64,000 nt of DNA from Lichenicoccus roseus (GCF_005844085.1 NZ_VCDI01000006.1:1-64000), one strand, 5' to 3'. Shown: positions 8,669 through 19,037, numbered from the stretch's first letter. Made by a program: numbers and translations. The notes: generated by a model not told the origin, from the sequence alone.

Positions 8669-10068
8669 CTTCGGACGGCGCGGCGCAGGAAGTCGATCGC
8701 ACACTCGAGCATACCCTGGCCCATATCGACGCTGGCCAGGAGGCCAGCCTGGGCCGCCTGTTCGAGCTCCTGCGCATTCCGAGTATTTCTACCCAGCCAA
8801 AGCATGCCGGCGACTGCAGGCGTGCCGCCGAGTGGCTGTCAGGTCTGCTTGACGGCATGGGCTTCGACGCCTCGGTACGCGACACCCCTGGCCATCCGAT
8901 CGTGGTGGCGCACGACCGTTCGGATGCCGGCGGCCCTCATGTACTGTTCTATGGCCATTACGACGTGCAGCCGGTCGATCCGCTGTCGCTGTGGAACACC
9001 GCGCCGTTCGAGCCGGTTGTCCGCGACGGCGCCATCGTCGCCAGGGGCGCGTCGGACGACAAAGGCCAGGTGATGACCTTCCTGGAAGCCATCCGCGCCC
9101 TGCGCGAGGCGGAAGGCAAGCTGCCTGTCCGTGTCTCGATCATCCTCGAGGGCGAGGAGGAGAGCGGCGGTGAGAACCTGCTGCCGTTCCTCAAGGCGAA
9201 CGCGGAGGAGCTGCGCGCGGACATCGCGCTGGTCTGCGACACCGGCATGGTCGGACACCAGATCCCGGCCATCACCACCATGCTGCGCGGCCTGGTCGGC
9301 GAGGAGATCGTGATCTCGGCGGCGGATCGCGACCTGCACTCCGGCATTTTCGGCAACGCCGCGCGCAACCCGATCCATGTGCTGGCCGACATCATCGCCG
9401 GCCTGCGTGATGCCGACGGACGGGTCACCCTGCCCGGCTTCTATGACGGCGTGACCGACGTGCCGGACGCGGTGCGCTCAGCCTGGAATGCGATCGGCCT
9501 CACCGACGAGGCGGCGCTTGGCCCGGTCGGCCTGTCGATCCCGGCCGGCGAGCGCGGCTACAGCGCCCTGGAGCAGACCTGGGCGCGGCCGTCCTGCGAG
9601 GTGAACGGCATCACCGGCGGCTACCAGGATCCCGGCTTCAAGACCGTGCTGCCGGCCAAGGCGTCCGCAAAGATCTCGTTCCGCCTGGTTGCCGGCCAGC
9701 AGCCCGAGCGCATCCGCGCCGCCTTCCGCGAGTTCGTGCAAAGCCGCATTCCAGGCGACTGCTCGGTCGAGTTCCGCCCGCATGGCGGCTCGCCGGCCTC
9801 CGCGGTACCGTTCGACGGCGCGCCATTGAAGGCAGCGTTGCAGGCACTCGGCGAAGAGTGGGGCCGCCCCGCGGTGACGATCGGCTCGGGCGGCTCGATC
9901 CCGGTGGTGGGCGAACTGCAGCAGGCGCTTGGCCTGAACGCATTGCTGGTCGGTTTCGCCCGCGACGACGACCGCATCCACTCGCCGAACGAGAAATACG
10001 ACCTCGACAGCTTCCAGCGCGGGATCCGTTCATGGGCGCGTATCCTGCACGCTCTCGCGGCCGCCTGA
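8665..10068 (+). CDS. M20 family metallo-dipeptidase
   Basis: A 467-residue cytosolic zinc peptidase. Metal-binding motifs are in order: FYGHYDVQP (His and catalytic Asp), GASDDKGQ (bridging Asp), EGEEESGG (general base Glu and ligand Glu), VCDTG and a late His in IHSPNE. LHSG marks the dimerisation/lid domain. This matches the M20 dipeptidase group (DUG1/CNDP-like). The ATG at 8665 overlaps the glycosyltransferase stop (ATGA), which suggests coupling, although no functional link is obvious. An in-frame ATG at 8641 would add eight residues. Confidence 0.93.
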   Translation: MTSDGAAQEVDRTLEHTLAHIDAGQEASLGRLFELLRIPSISTQPKHAGDCRRAAEWLSGLLDGMGFDASVRDTPGHPIVVAHDRSDAGGPHVLFYGHYDVQPVDPLSLWNTAPFEPVVRDGAIVARGASDDKGQVMTFLEAIRALREAEGKLPVRVSIILEGEEESGGENLLPFLKANAEELRADIALVCDTGMVGHQIPAITTMLRGLVGEEIVISAADRDLHSGIFGNAARNPIHVLADIIAGLRDADGRVTLPGFYDGVTDVPDAVRSAWNAIGLTDEAALGPVGLSIPAGERGYSALEQTWARPSCEVNGITGGYQDPGFKTVLPAKASAKISFRLVAGQQPERIRAAFREFVQSRIPGDCSVEFRPHGGSPASAVPFDGAPLKAALQALGEEWGRPAVTIGSGGSIPVVGELQQALGLNALLVGFARDDDRIHSPNEKYDLDSFQRGIRSWARILHALAAA

Positions 10069-10179
10069 ACCACGGTCCCGGCTGACGGCTCGGGAAGTCG
10101 GAGGCCAGGCCAGCGACCGCCAGCGCGGATCGGGTTGGTGATCCGGAGCTGCCCTTGGGGTGAGGCGGTCCCGGTCGTC

Positions 10180-10452
10180 TTTCGGCCAGCAACTCCATGA
10201 CGAACGCGTTCGGGATCTCGTTTCCCCTGACGGGTGCAAGACATACTGCATTCCCGGATTGACTGCATGCGTGCCGATCGCGGTGAACACCGAGCGGTTC
10301 CGAAGCGGATAGAACCTGTCCCACGCCGCCGGCACCACGGTCGGATAGAACGGATATCCCGAATTCGCCGCCAACGCCTGCGGCATACCGCCGACCGTGC
10401 GTGACTGGCAAAGGCAGTTAGGCAGCATGCGAGGCAAAGCGGCATCGACCAC
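10180..10452 (-). pseudogene. Possible frameshifted gene remnant, family unknown
   Basis: A minus-strand frame runs from 10452 through residues such as YPFYPTVVPAAWDRFYP and YVLHPSG. Protein-like sequence then continues in a second frame from about 10221 with NEIPNAFVMELLAERR. Joining them needs a small frameshift near 10223-10228. No family is recognised and no start signal is convincing. It may simply be chance open frame in GC-rich DNA. Confidence 0.22.
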
Positions 10453-10826
10453 CGCCAGGTGACGGTCCCGGCGCTCGCAAGATTATCCGGCTAATTTGTC
10501 TCCCACGCCGATGCAACGGATCGTGATCACGGTGCAAGAAGTCTGCGGGTTGCTGCGGTCGACCTGAAGAACCGCATTCGGTCGCGCCGTCGTGATCGAC
10601 AGAGAGTTGGTGCCTATCCTGCCCCGACGCCAACGCCATATTCGTAGTCCTTCAGTATACTTCCTGGTCTTTGCCAGAAGTCTAGCACCGGCCCCGGCCA
10701 CATCGTTGGGGTCCCGCTTCGCAGGCGATCGGTAACGGAACCGGATACGGATCGAAATTCTCAGGATCCTGCTGCCCGGCCACAACTCCTCTCCCGCGGA
10801 TGCATTGCGCGAGCCGCAGCCTGAAC

Positions 10827-10855
10827 TTGACAGATACGGCCTTGGTGCCTAAGCG
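10827..10855 (+). promoter_or_regulatory. Candidate sigma-70 promoter of the PQQ dehydrogenase gene
   Basis: A perfect TTGACA -35 hexamer (10827-10832) is followed after 17 nt by TAAGCG (10850-10855), a weak -10. It lies 45 nt before the GTG start, which has an AGGAGG site at 10891-10896. The -35 and spacing are good and the -10 is poor, so the call is moderate. Confidence 0.4.
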
Positions 10856-10900
10856 CGTCGAACAGGGATCGGCACAAGTCGGCAACGAACAGGAGGACAC

Positions 10901-12700
10901 GTGAGACATCGAATATACGGTGCACACGTCGCCGGGACGTCATCGTCGAGGCTCGTGCGCAAGGCGTCGCTTGCCGCGGCCTCGGTGTTCGCCGCGGCAG
11001 GGCTTGTTGCCACCCCGGACATTGGCCACGGCCGCGAGGCGACCCAGCCCGGCATGACCGTCCCATCGTCCGATCATTCGGCAAGCGACCATTCCACCAG
11101 TTGGGAAACCTACGGCCGGACCTACGCCAATACGAGATTCAGCCCGCTTACCCAGATCAACAGCGGCAATGTCGGCCGGCTCAAGCTTGCCTTCACGCTG
11201 CAGCTCGGTGCGTTGCGATCGAACGAGGCGACGCCGATCGTCATCGGCGACACCATGTATGTCTCGAGTTCCTGGGGGCCAAAGACGACCTACGCACTCG
11301 ATGCGCGCACCGGCGACATCAAGTGGGCCTATCGCCCCGATCTGCCGGACGACATGATGCAGTATTCGTGCTGCGACGTTGTCAGTCGCGGCGTCAGCTA
11401 CGACAACGGCAAGATCTTCGTCGGTCGCCTCGACGGCTACTTGGTGGCGCTCGATGCGAAGACCGGCCAGGAGCTCTGGAAGACACAGGTCGTCGACTAC
11501 AAGCAGGGCTCGGTCATCACCTCCCCGCCGGTGGTGCTGAAGGGGCGGGTGATCACCGGCTTCGCGGGTGGCGAGTACGGCGTGCGTGGCGCGCTGCAGG
11601 CCTATGACGAGAACACCGGCAAGCAGGTCTGGAAAACCTGGCTGACGGCAACGCAGGACCAGCCAAACGGCGATAGCTGGAAAGGCGACAGCGCCCGTCA
11701 CGGCGGTGCCGCCGCCTGGAATGTCGGCTCCTACGACGCCGCGACGGACACCCTTTTCTGGGGTACCAGCAACGCGTCGCCCTGGAACTCCGCCGTGCGC
11801 AGCACGGGCACGGTGGATTACGGCAAGCTTTCGAACCTCTACACCGCGAGCACGGTGGCACTCGATCCCGCCAGCGGTCACATCAAGTGGTGGTTCCAGG
11901 GCACTCCCCAGGACGTTTGGGATTATGATGGCGTCAACGAGAATGTTCTCGCCGACCTGAAGGAGAACGGCCAGAGCGTGCCGGCGCTGATGAAGGCCGA
12001 TCGCGACGGCTTCTTTTTCGTGGTGAACCGCAACACCGGGAAGCTGCTCTCCGCCGATCCGTATGTTCCGGTGACCTGGGCGAAGGGCTACGATATTGCC
12101 ACGGCACGGCCGATCGCGGATCCGGACAAACGTCCGGCGCTCGACCATCCGGTAAAGGGCGTCTGCCCGAGCTGGATCGGCGGCAAGAATTGGCAGCCGA
12201 TGTCGTTCAACCCGATGACCGGACTGGTCTACGTCGCCTCGAACAACATGTGCTTCGACATGAAGGACATGGAGCCCTCGTATCATCGCGGCGTGTTCTA
12301 TCTCGGCGCCGACTACAACGTCTATGACGGCCCCGGCGGTTATCGCGGCGAGCTCGCGGCCTGGGATCCGGTGCATCGGCGGAAGGCCTGGGAGGTGAAG
12401 CTTCCCCTTCCCTTCAACGGCGGCACCATGACCACGGCCGGCAACCTGGTGTTCTTCGGCGACATCACCGGAAACTTCCGCGCCCTCGATGCCCGCACCG
12501 GCAAGACACTGTGGAAGATCAAGCTGGGCAGCGGCATCGGCGCCGGAGCGATGACCTACGCAGTTGCCGGCAAGCAATATGTCGCGGTCGTCGTCGGCCG
12601 CACGGCAACCCTGCCGGCGGCGATGGGCGATGCCGGCAAGAAGATCATCGCGACGACCCCGGAGGGTGGATCCCTTTTTGTCTTCGCGCTCGGGAGCTGA
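10901..12700 (+). CDS. PQQ-dependent alcohol/methanol dehydrogenase, lanthanide type (XoxF/ExaF-like)
   Basis: A 599-residue periplasmic quinoprotein that oxidises methanol or another short alcohol and passes electrons to a cytochrome c. An N-terminal signal segment of about 45 residues is followed by an eight-bladed propeller with repeated ALDxxTGxxxW docking motifs. Visible active-site residues are the vicinal pair Cys157-Cys158, Glu225 in GGEYGVRG, Asn291 in SNASPWN, and Asp341 plus Asp343 in VWDYDGVNEN. In this family the second Asp, two residues after the catalytic one, marks lanthanide-dependent XoxF/ExaF enzymes; calcium MxaF has Ala there. The start is GTG after AGGAGG. The next gene, 4 nt on, encodes a binding protein-cytochrome fusion that fits as its partner. 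Confidence 0.93.
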   Translation: MRHRIYGAHVAGTSSSRLVRKASLAAASVFAAAGLVATPDIGHGREATQPGMTVPSSDHSASDHSTSWETYGRTYANTRFSPLTQINSGNVGRLKLAFTLQLGALRSNEATPIVIGDTMYVSSSWGPKTTYALDARTGDIKWAYRPDLPDDMMQYSCCDVVSRGVSYDNGKIFVGRLDGYLVALDAKTGQELWKTQVVDYKQGSVITSPPVVLKGRVITGFAGGEYGVRGALQAYDENTGKQVWKTWLTATQDQPNGDSWKGDSARHGGAAAWNVGSYDAATDTLFWGTSNASPWNSAVRSTGTVDYGKLSNLYTASTVALDPASGHIKWWFQGTPQDVWDYDGVNENVLADLKENGQSVPALMKADRDGFFFVVNRNTGKLLSADPYVPVTWAKGYDIATARPIADPDKRPALDHPVKGVCPSWIGGKNWQPMSFNPMTGLVYVASNNMCFDMKDMEPSYHRGVFYLGADYNVYDGPGGYRGELAAWDPVHRRKAWEVKLPLPFNGGTMTTAGNLVFFGDITGNFRALDARTGKTLWKIKLGSGIGAGAMTYAVAGKQYVAVVVGRTATLPAAMGDAGKKIIATTPEGGSLFVFALGS

Positions 12701-12704
12701 GCCG

Positions 12705-13961
12705 ATGCACGCCAACGACATCAAAAGGCTACGTTCGCCGCGCCGCGCCGTGCTGCTGGCAACCGTGCTGCTGGCCCTCGCGCCCGCTGGTGCCGGCCCG
12801 GCTTGCGCGGCGCTGATTGGATCCGCAGCGACACCCGCCCGCACGTCGGCTTCGACCACGCTCCGCGTCTGTGCCGACCCGGCTGACCTGCCGTTCTCCA
12901 GCAACCAGCCCAACCGCCCCGGGATCTATGTGGCGCTTGCCCGGCACCTCGCCAGCCAGCTCGGCCGACCGCTCAGCATCGTCTGGGCGCCGACCGACCA
13001 GGACGAGGAGATGCTGCACAAGACCCTGCTTGCCGGCACGTGCGACATGTTCATCGGTGTGCCGGCAGCGGCGGAGTTCCTGGACGGCAAGGTGATCCTG
13101 TCGCACCCGATCCTGACCGCCGGCTATGCGCTGGTGAGGCCCGCCGGCTCGGGCATCGATGACGATGCGGCGCTCGCGCACCATGCGGTGGCGGTGCAGT
13201 TCGCCTCCCCGCCGCAGGACATGCTGTCCCGGCGCCAGGATGTGGATGCCGTAACCGTCATGAGCCCGGAGGAGGGCATGGCCGATCTCAAGGGCGGGCA
13301 GGTGCAGGCGGCGCTGCTATGGGGCCCGTCCGCCGGCTATCTCAACCAGGCAGCCGGCAGCGGCTACAGCATCACGCCGCTGCAGGGCCGTCACATGCAG
13401 TGGCAGGTCGCGATCGCCTTCGCGCCCGCCGCACGCACGCTTCGCGCCAGGGTGGATCGCGCCCTGTCGGACGATCCCGGCTTCATGCAGCAGCAGGCGC
13501 GCCAGTACGGCTTTCCCGGCAGCGGTTCCGGAATCCAGCAGGCCGCGGTGATGAACGAGGTCCAGACGCTGAAGGTGCCGGCGATCACCAAGGACACCGC
13601 ACCCAGCCAGGACCTGCCGAAGAGCGAGACGGCGCAGGACCAGCCTGGCCCGGCAGCGGCCGGTGACAAGGGCACCAGGGAGGCGGCGTTCACGCCGGCC
13701 GGGGGCGATCCGGTCGCCGGGCACTCCATGTTCAACGGCAACTGCGCCCACTGCCACGGACCCGATGCGGTCACCGGCGACGGCCGGGTCAACCTGCGCC
13801 TGCTGCAGGTCCGCTACGGCGCCGGCATGGACCAGATGTTCTACCACACCGTCACGCACGGCAGGATCGACAAGGGCATGCCGAACTGGAGCGGCGTGAT
13901 CAGCGACCAGCAGTTCAAGTCGATCCTGGCGTGGCTGCACTCGGTCCAGGCGAAAGCCTGA
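12705..13961 (+). CDS. MxaJ/XoxJ-like periplasmic binding protein fused to cytochrome c
   Basis: A 418-residue exported protein. After a signal peptide (about residues 1-36), residues 50-275 form a family 3 solute-binding fold of the quinoprotein-associated MxaJ/XoxJ type. A Pro/Ala-rich linker leads to a class I cytochrome c domain (about 335-418) with heme site CAHCH (Cys347, Cys350, His351) and a likely axial Met392 in KGMPNW. In methylotrophs XoxJ and the electron acceptor XoxG are usually separate proteins; here both appear in one chain. It starts 4 nt after the dehydrogenase stop, so the two genes are probably one transcript. Electron acceptor and maturation roles are inferred from family and context. 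Confidence 0.88.
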   Translation: MHANDIKRLRSPRRAVLLATVLLALAPAGAGPACAALIGSAATPARTSASTTLRVCADPADLPFSSNQPNRPGIYVALARHLASQLGRPLSIVWAPTDQDEEMLHKTLLAGTCDMFIGVPAAAEFLDGKVILSHPILTAGYALVRPAGSGIDDDAALAHHAVAVQFASPPQDMLSRRQDVDAVTVMSPEEGMADLKGGQVQAALLWGPSAGYLNQAAGSGYSITPLQGRHMQWQVAIAFAPAARTLRARVDRALSDDPGFMQQQARQYGFPGSGSGIQQAAVMNEVQTLKVPAITKDTAPSQDLPKSETAQDQPGPAAAGDKGTREAAFTPAGGDPVAGHSMFNGNCAHCHGPDAVTGDGRVNLRLLQVRYGAGMDQMFYHTVTHGRIDKGMPNWSGVISDQQFKSILAWLHSVQAKA

Positions 13962-13969
13962 TCCGGCCT

Positions 13970-14890
13970 TCAGGCTGGGCCCACCCGCTGCACCCAGTCC
14001 GCCAGCACGTCGGCGAGCGTCCGGTCCCAGGCGATCTGCGGCGCCCAGCTCAGCAACGCCCGGGCCCGTGAGGCATCGCCGATGGCGCGCGGGATGTCGC
14101 TCGGGCGCATGCGGTCCGGATCGGGCTCGATCGTGGGCGTGATCCCGGCCAGGCCGAGCAGGTCGTCCAGCAGCGTCCCGATCCGGCGCGGCGTGCCGGA
14201 GGCGAGGTTGAGGATGCTGCCGTTCGGCAACTCATGTACTCGCGCCAGGGTCAGCGCGTAGGCGCGCGCCACATCGCGCACGTCGAGGAAGTCGCGCTCC
14301 GGATCGAGATTGCCGACCCGTAGCACCGGCGCCCGCGATCCGCGCGCGATCTCCGCCACCTGTCGCGCAAAGGCCGGCAACGCGAACGCGTCGGCCTGCC
14401 CCGGCCCGGCCTGGTTGAACGGGCGCAGCCGGACGACGTGGAGCGACCGCCCGGCCAGGGCGCCGAGGGCCAGATCCGCCGCCGCCTTGGTCGCCCCGTA
14501 CACGTTCATCGGCGCCAGCGGTGCACCCTCGTCGATGGCCACGCCGGTGGCGAACGAGTGCCCGTAGGCATCGCCGGACGAGACATGCACCAGCGCCGCC
14601 CCGGGCGCATGCCGGACCAGTGCGTCGGCCAGCGCCAGCGTGCCGTGCAGGTTGACCCGCCAGGCCAGCCCCGGATCGCTGCCCGCCACGCCGATCGCGG
14701 CGATCGCGGCCAGATGGATGCAGGCATCCGGCCGCACCTCGCGCACTCGCGCCGCGACGGCGCCGGAATCGGTCAGGTCGCAGCCCAGCGGCACCAGCTC
14801 GGCGTCCGGCAGGATCGCGGCCACTGCCGGGGCGAGGTGACGTCCGGAAAATCCGGTAAGACCGGTGGCGAGGATGCGCCGCGGTGGCAA
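13970..14890 (-). CDS. rmd: GDP-4-keto-6-deoxymannose reductase or related NAD-dependent epimerase
   Basis: A 306-residue extended SDR. The dinucleotide site TGLTGFSGRHL is near residue 8, followed by LAAIAAIG, the catalytic Ser in HVSSGDAYG and the YxxxK pair in VYGATKAA. It lies directly after gmd, so reduction of GDP-4-keto-6-deoxymannose to GDP-D-rhamnose is the best prediction; a GDP-fucose-type product cannot be excluded. The start is judged to be TTG at 14890, 11 nt after the gmd stop, with GAGG about 9 nt upstream. No ATG or GTG fits before the Rossmann motif; the longer frame to 15190 overlaps gmd and is not credible. Confidence 0.85.
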   Translation of the reverse strand: MPPRRILATGLTGFSGRHLAPAVAAILPDAELVPLGCDLTDSGAVAARVREVRPDACIHLAAIAAIGVAGSDPGLAWRVNLHGTLALADALVRHAPGAALVHVSSGDAYGHSFATGVAIDEGAPLAPMNVYGATKAAADLALGALAGRSLHVVRLRPFNQAGPGQADAFALPAFARQVAEIARGSRAPVLRVGNLDPERDFLDVRDVARAYALTLARVHELPNGSILNLASGTPRRIGTLLDDLLGLAGITPTIEPDPDRMRPSDIPRAIGDASRARALLSWAPQIAWDRTLADVLADWVQRVGPA

Positions 14891-14901
14891 AGGCCGGATC
14901 C

Positions 14902-15915
<1,014 letters not shown>

Positions 15916-16086
15916 CTAGAGCAAGAGCGGGTTTCGGGCAAATTAAGCGCCCACCCCGCGCGCCACCCCGGAGCCGTTCAATCGCATGTTCAAAGTTGCG
16001 ACCTGAACGCGCTACCATGCCGCTGCATCGACAGCCTGGGCTGCCGTAGCTTGCCTTCCGGACCATGACCGCGTCGAGGTGCTGCT

Positions 16087-18357
16087 GTGACCAAGTCCGA
16101 CGTCACCCGAACCCACGGCCTCATGCTCGGCGTGCTTTGCTTCGTCCTGCTGCTGATCGCCGGACTGACCTGGAGCCAAATCGATGCCACCAGGACCGCG
16201 CGTATCTGGTCGCAGCACACCGAAGAGGTGCTGGGCGCCATACAGAGCCTGAATGTCGCGGCGCATGATGCCGAGACCGGCCAGCGCGGCTACCTGCTCA
16301 CCGGCGACGACGACTACCTGCTCCCGTACGAGCAGGCGCTCGGCCGGGTCACCTTCCTGCAGGGCGATCTGCAGCGCCTGACGGCGGACAATGCCGTAGA
16401 GCAGGACCGGCTGCGCCAGCTCAGCCCGATCCTGCAGCGCAAGCTCGAGGAACTGGCGCAGACGGTGCAGCTGAAGCGCGACGGCAGCACCGACGAGGCC
16501 ATGCGTATCGTGCAGACCAAGGCGGGCCTGCACAACACGCAGCGCATCTCCTCGATCCTCGACGCCATGATGAAGGACGAGCGTCTCCTGCTGCAGCAGC
16601 GGCTCGCCAACGGGGACAGGCACAGCAAGCGCTTCCGGACGCTGCTGCTGCTCGGCATCGGCTTGGCCTTGCTGGCGCTGCTGTGGGGTGCGCATGTGCT
16701 GAGGCGGGCCTGGGTGAACATCGTCCGGCTGGAAACCGAGCAGCGCACCGCGGCACTGCGCCTGCACACCTCGCTCGACAGCCTGAGCCAGGGCGTCGCG
16801 GTGTTCAACGCCGACCGCCGCCTGACCGACTGGAACCCCTGCTTCCAGCAGCTGCTCGACCTGCCGGTGACAATGCTGCGGCAAGGCAACCGCTATGCCG
16901 ACCTCGCCAGCCACGTCGCGTCGTCCCATCCATCGGGGCCGGACGCGCAACCCGGCCTGGAGGACGACGCCGCCCGGCCCCCGCCCTTCCTGGAGACCGA
17001 GGCGCAGATCAGGCATGGCCGCAGCCGCGCTGGCGAGCCGGTCATCTATGAGCGCAGCCGGGCCGATGGCCGTCACCTCGAGTTGCGCCGGACTCCCATG
17101 CCCGACGCCGGCTTCGTGCTCACCATCACCGACATGACCAAGCGCGCGCAGGCCGAGGCGGTGCTGCGCGAGGCCCAGAAGATGCAGGCGATCGGCCAGC
17201 TCACCGGCGGTATCGCGCACGACTTCAACAACCTGCTGACCGTGATCCTGGGCAACCTCGAGATCGCCCAGGCCAGGCTGGGCGGCGACGCGGCACTGTC
17301 GGGCCGCATCGAGAGGGCGACCTGGGCGGCGCAGCGCGGTGCCGCCCTCACCGCCCAGCTGCTCGCCTTCGCGCGCAAGCAGCCGCTGTCGCCGAAACCG
17401 ATCGACATCGCGCTGTCGATCCCCGACCTGGTGCCGCTGCTGCGGCGCACGCTCGGCGAGCATATCGAGGTCCGCTATGTCGAGACCGCCGGGCTATGGC
17501 CGGCGATGGCGGATGCGGCGCAGCTCGAAAGCGCGGTGCTCAACCTCGCGCTGAACGCCCGCGACGCCATGCCGGGCGGCGGCCGCCTGACCATCGAGCT
17601 CGCCAACAAGGTGCTCGACGACGACTACGCCCGGCAGCATGCCGAAGTCACGGCGGGCGACTACACCATGCTGGCGGTGTCCGATACCGGCCACGGCATG
17701 AGCCAGGATGTGCTGGCGCGCGTGTTCGAGCCGTTCTTCACCACCAAGCCGGACGGCCACGGCACCGGGCTGGGCCTGGCCATGGTGTTCGGTTTCACCA
17801 AGCAGTCCGGCGGCCACGTGAAGGTGTATTCGGAGCCGGGCGTCGGCACCACGGTGCGGCTCTACCTGCCGCGGGCCAGGTCCGCGCCGGCGCCGCAGGT
17901 CTCCAGCGTGCCGGTGGAACTGCCGCGCGGCACGGCAACGCTGCTGGTGGTGGAGGACGAACCCACGGTGCGCGAGATCTCCGTCGCAATCCTGGTCGAT
18001 CTCGGCTACCGCGTGCTGGACGCGGCCGATGGCGAGGAGGCCCTGCGCGTCTTCGGCGCGCACGCCGAGGAGATAGACCTGCTGCTCACCGACGTGGTGC
18101 TGCCTGGCGATCTTCGCGGCCGCGCCCTGGCCGAGCGCATCTCCGCCCTCAAGCCGGGGATCATGGTGGTCTACATGTCCGGCTATACCGAGAACTCCAT
18201 CGTCCATCACGGGCGGCTGGACGAGGGGGTCCACCTCATCGCCAAGCCGTTCAAGCGCGAACAGCTGGCGCGCAAGCTCGCCGAGGTGCTGGGCGCTGCC
18301 GCCGCGCCGAAGGATAGGACCAACATCCTGGAGATGAAGCCGCGCCGGCAGAATTGA
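16087..18357 (+). CDS. Hybrid sensor histidine kinase with CHASE3, PAS and receiver domains
   Basis: A 756-residue inner-membrane sensor. TM1 is at about 11-30. A periplasmic CHASE3 domain follows (DAETGQRGYLLTG near 60), then TM2 at about 182-204 and a PAS domain (about 225-350). The HisKA box has His378 in GGIAHDFNN. The HATPase domain (480-600) shows [10 protein letters not shown] and GTGLGLAMVFG. A C-terminal receiver has phospho-acceptor Asp669 in LLTDVVLPG. The start is GTG at 16087 after GAGGTG. No separate response regulator with an output domain is adjacent, so its target is unknown. The same HisKA/HATPase/REC block recurs in the kinase gene at 19038. Confidence 0.93.
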   Translation: MTKSDVTRTHGLMLGVLCFVLLLIAGLTWSQIDATRTARIWSQHTEEVLGAIQSLNVAAHDAETGQRGYLLTGDDDYLLPYEQALGRVTFLQGDLQRLTADNAVEQDRLRQLSPILQRKLEELAQTVQLKRDGSTDEAMRIVQTKAGLHNTQRISSILDAMMKDERLLLQQRLANGDRHSKRFRTLLLLGIGLALLALLWGAHVLRRAWVNIVRLETEQRTAALRLHTSLDSLSQGVAVFNADRRLTDWNPCFQQLLDLPVTMLRQGNRYADLASHVASSHPSGPDAQPGLEDDAARPPPFLETEAQIRHGRSRAGEPVIYERSRADGRHLELRRTPMPDAGFVLTITDMTKRAQAEAVLREAQKMQAIGQLTGGIAHDFNNLLTVILGNLEIAQARLGGDAALSGRIERATWAAQRGAALTAQLLAFARKQPLSPKPIDIALSIPDLVPLLRRTLGEHIEVRYVETAGLWPAMADAAQLESAVLNLALNARDAMPGGGRLTIELANKVLDDDYARQHAEVTAGDYTMLAVSDTGHGMSQDVLARVFEPFFTTKPDGHGTGLGLAMVFGFTKQSGGHVKVYSEPGVGTTVRLYLPRARSAPAPQVSSVPVELPRGTATLLVVEDEPTVREISVAILVDLGYRVLDAADGEEALRVFGAHAEEIDLLLTDVVLPGDLRGRALAERISALKPGIMVVYMSGYTENSIVHHGRLDEGVHLIAKPFKREQLARKLAEVLGAAAAPKDRTNILEMKPRRQN

Positions 18358-18559
18358 CAGGCGGACGGGAAATCGTGGCCGGGCCGGGACCGCGTCTCCA
18401 GGGCCTGCGGCGCTCCCGCAACGCGACCACGAAAACGGCTCCCCCGTGCCGGCGCCGGATTTTCGGCGGCGACGCATGGGCGGCGGTCTGGCATAGCTCC
18501 GTTCCTTCGAGCCCCCTTCGCCCAGGTCCGGCAGGGCCGATCACAGGAAGCGCATGCGC

Positions 18560-19033
18560 ATGACGGCGCCGTCCCGCCTCATCGGATTGATCTCGGATAC
18601 GCACGGATTGCTGCGCCCGGCGGCGCTCGACGCCCTGCGCGGCAGCGAGGCGATCATCCATGCCGGCGATGTCGGCGGCGGCGAGATCCTCCCGGCCCTG
18701 GGCGCCGTTGCGCCGGTGGTGGCGGTGCGCGGCAACATCGACGAGAGCCCGCCTGCCTGCCTGCTGCCGGAGCGGACCACCCTTCAGGTCGGCGCGGTCG
18801 CGATCCACGTGCTGCACGACCTCGCCACCCTGACGCTTGATCCGGCCGCGGCCGGCATCCGGGTGGTGGTGTCCGGGCACTCGCACCATCCCGGCCTGCA
18901 GGAGCGCGACGGCGTGCTGTTCGTCAATCCGGGCAGCGCCGGACGCCGGCGCTTCTCGCTACCGGTCACGCTCGGCCGGCTGCATGTGAGCGGCACGCAT
19001 GTCGAGGCCGAGCTCATCGCGCTGGAGGCCTGA
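18560..19033 (+). CDS. YfcE/MJ0936-type metallophosphoesterase
   Basis: A 157-residue calcineurin-like phosphodiesterase with all metal motifs in order: SDTHG near the N-terminus, HAGDVG, RGNID and GHSHHP, then NPGSAG. Members cleave small phosphodiesters using two metal ions; the physiological substrate is mostly unknown. The ATG at 18560 fits the AGGAAG site at 18545-18550 better than the ATG at 18554. It lies between two hybrid kinase genes and only 4 nt before the second, so they are probably cotranscribed. A signalling role is inferred from context only. Confidence 0.88.
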   Translation: MTAPSRLIGLISDTHGLLRPAALDALRGSEAIIHAGDVGGGEILPALGAVAPVVAVRGNIDESPPACLLPERTTLQVGAVAIHVLHDLATLTLDPAAAGIRVVVSGHSHHPGLQERDGVLFVNPGSAGRRRFSLPVTLGRLHVSGTHVEAELIALEA

Positions 19034-19037
19034 GACG

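Larger units (their letters stand above)
10069..10900. other. Non-coding or decayed interval between the peptidase and PQQ dehydrogenase genes
   Basis: About 830 bp with no intact, well-supported gene. The stretch 10480-10700 looks less GC-rich than its flanks. On the minus strand two frames look partly protein-like: one broken by a frameshift (10180-10452, listed separately) and one whose C-terminal part (10483 to about 10700) reads as a plausible protein end. The last 75 bp hold the probable promoter and ribosome binding site of the dehydrogenase gene. Confidence 0.5.
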
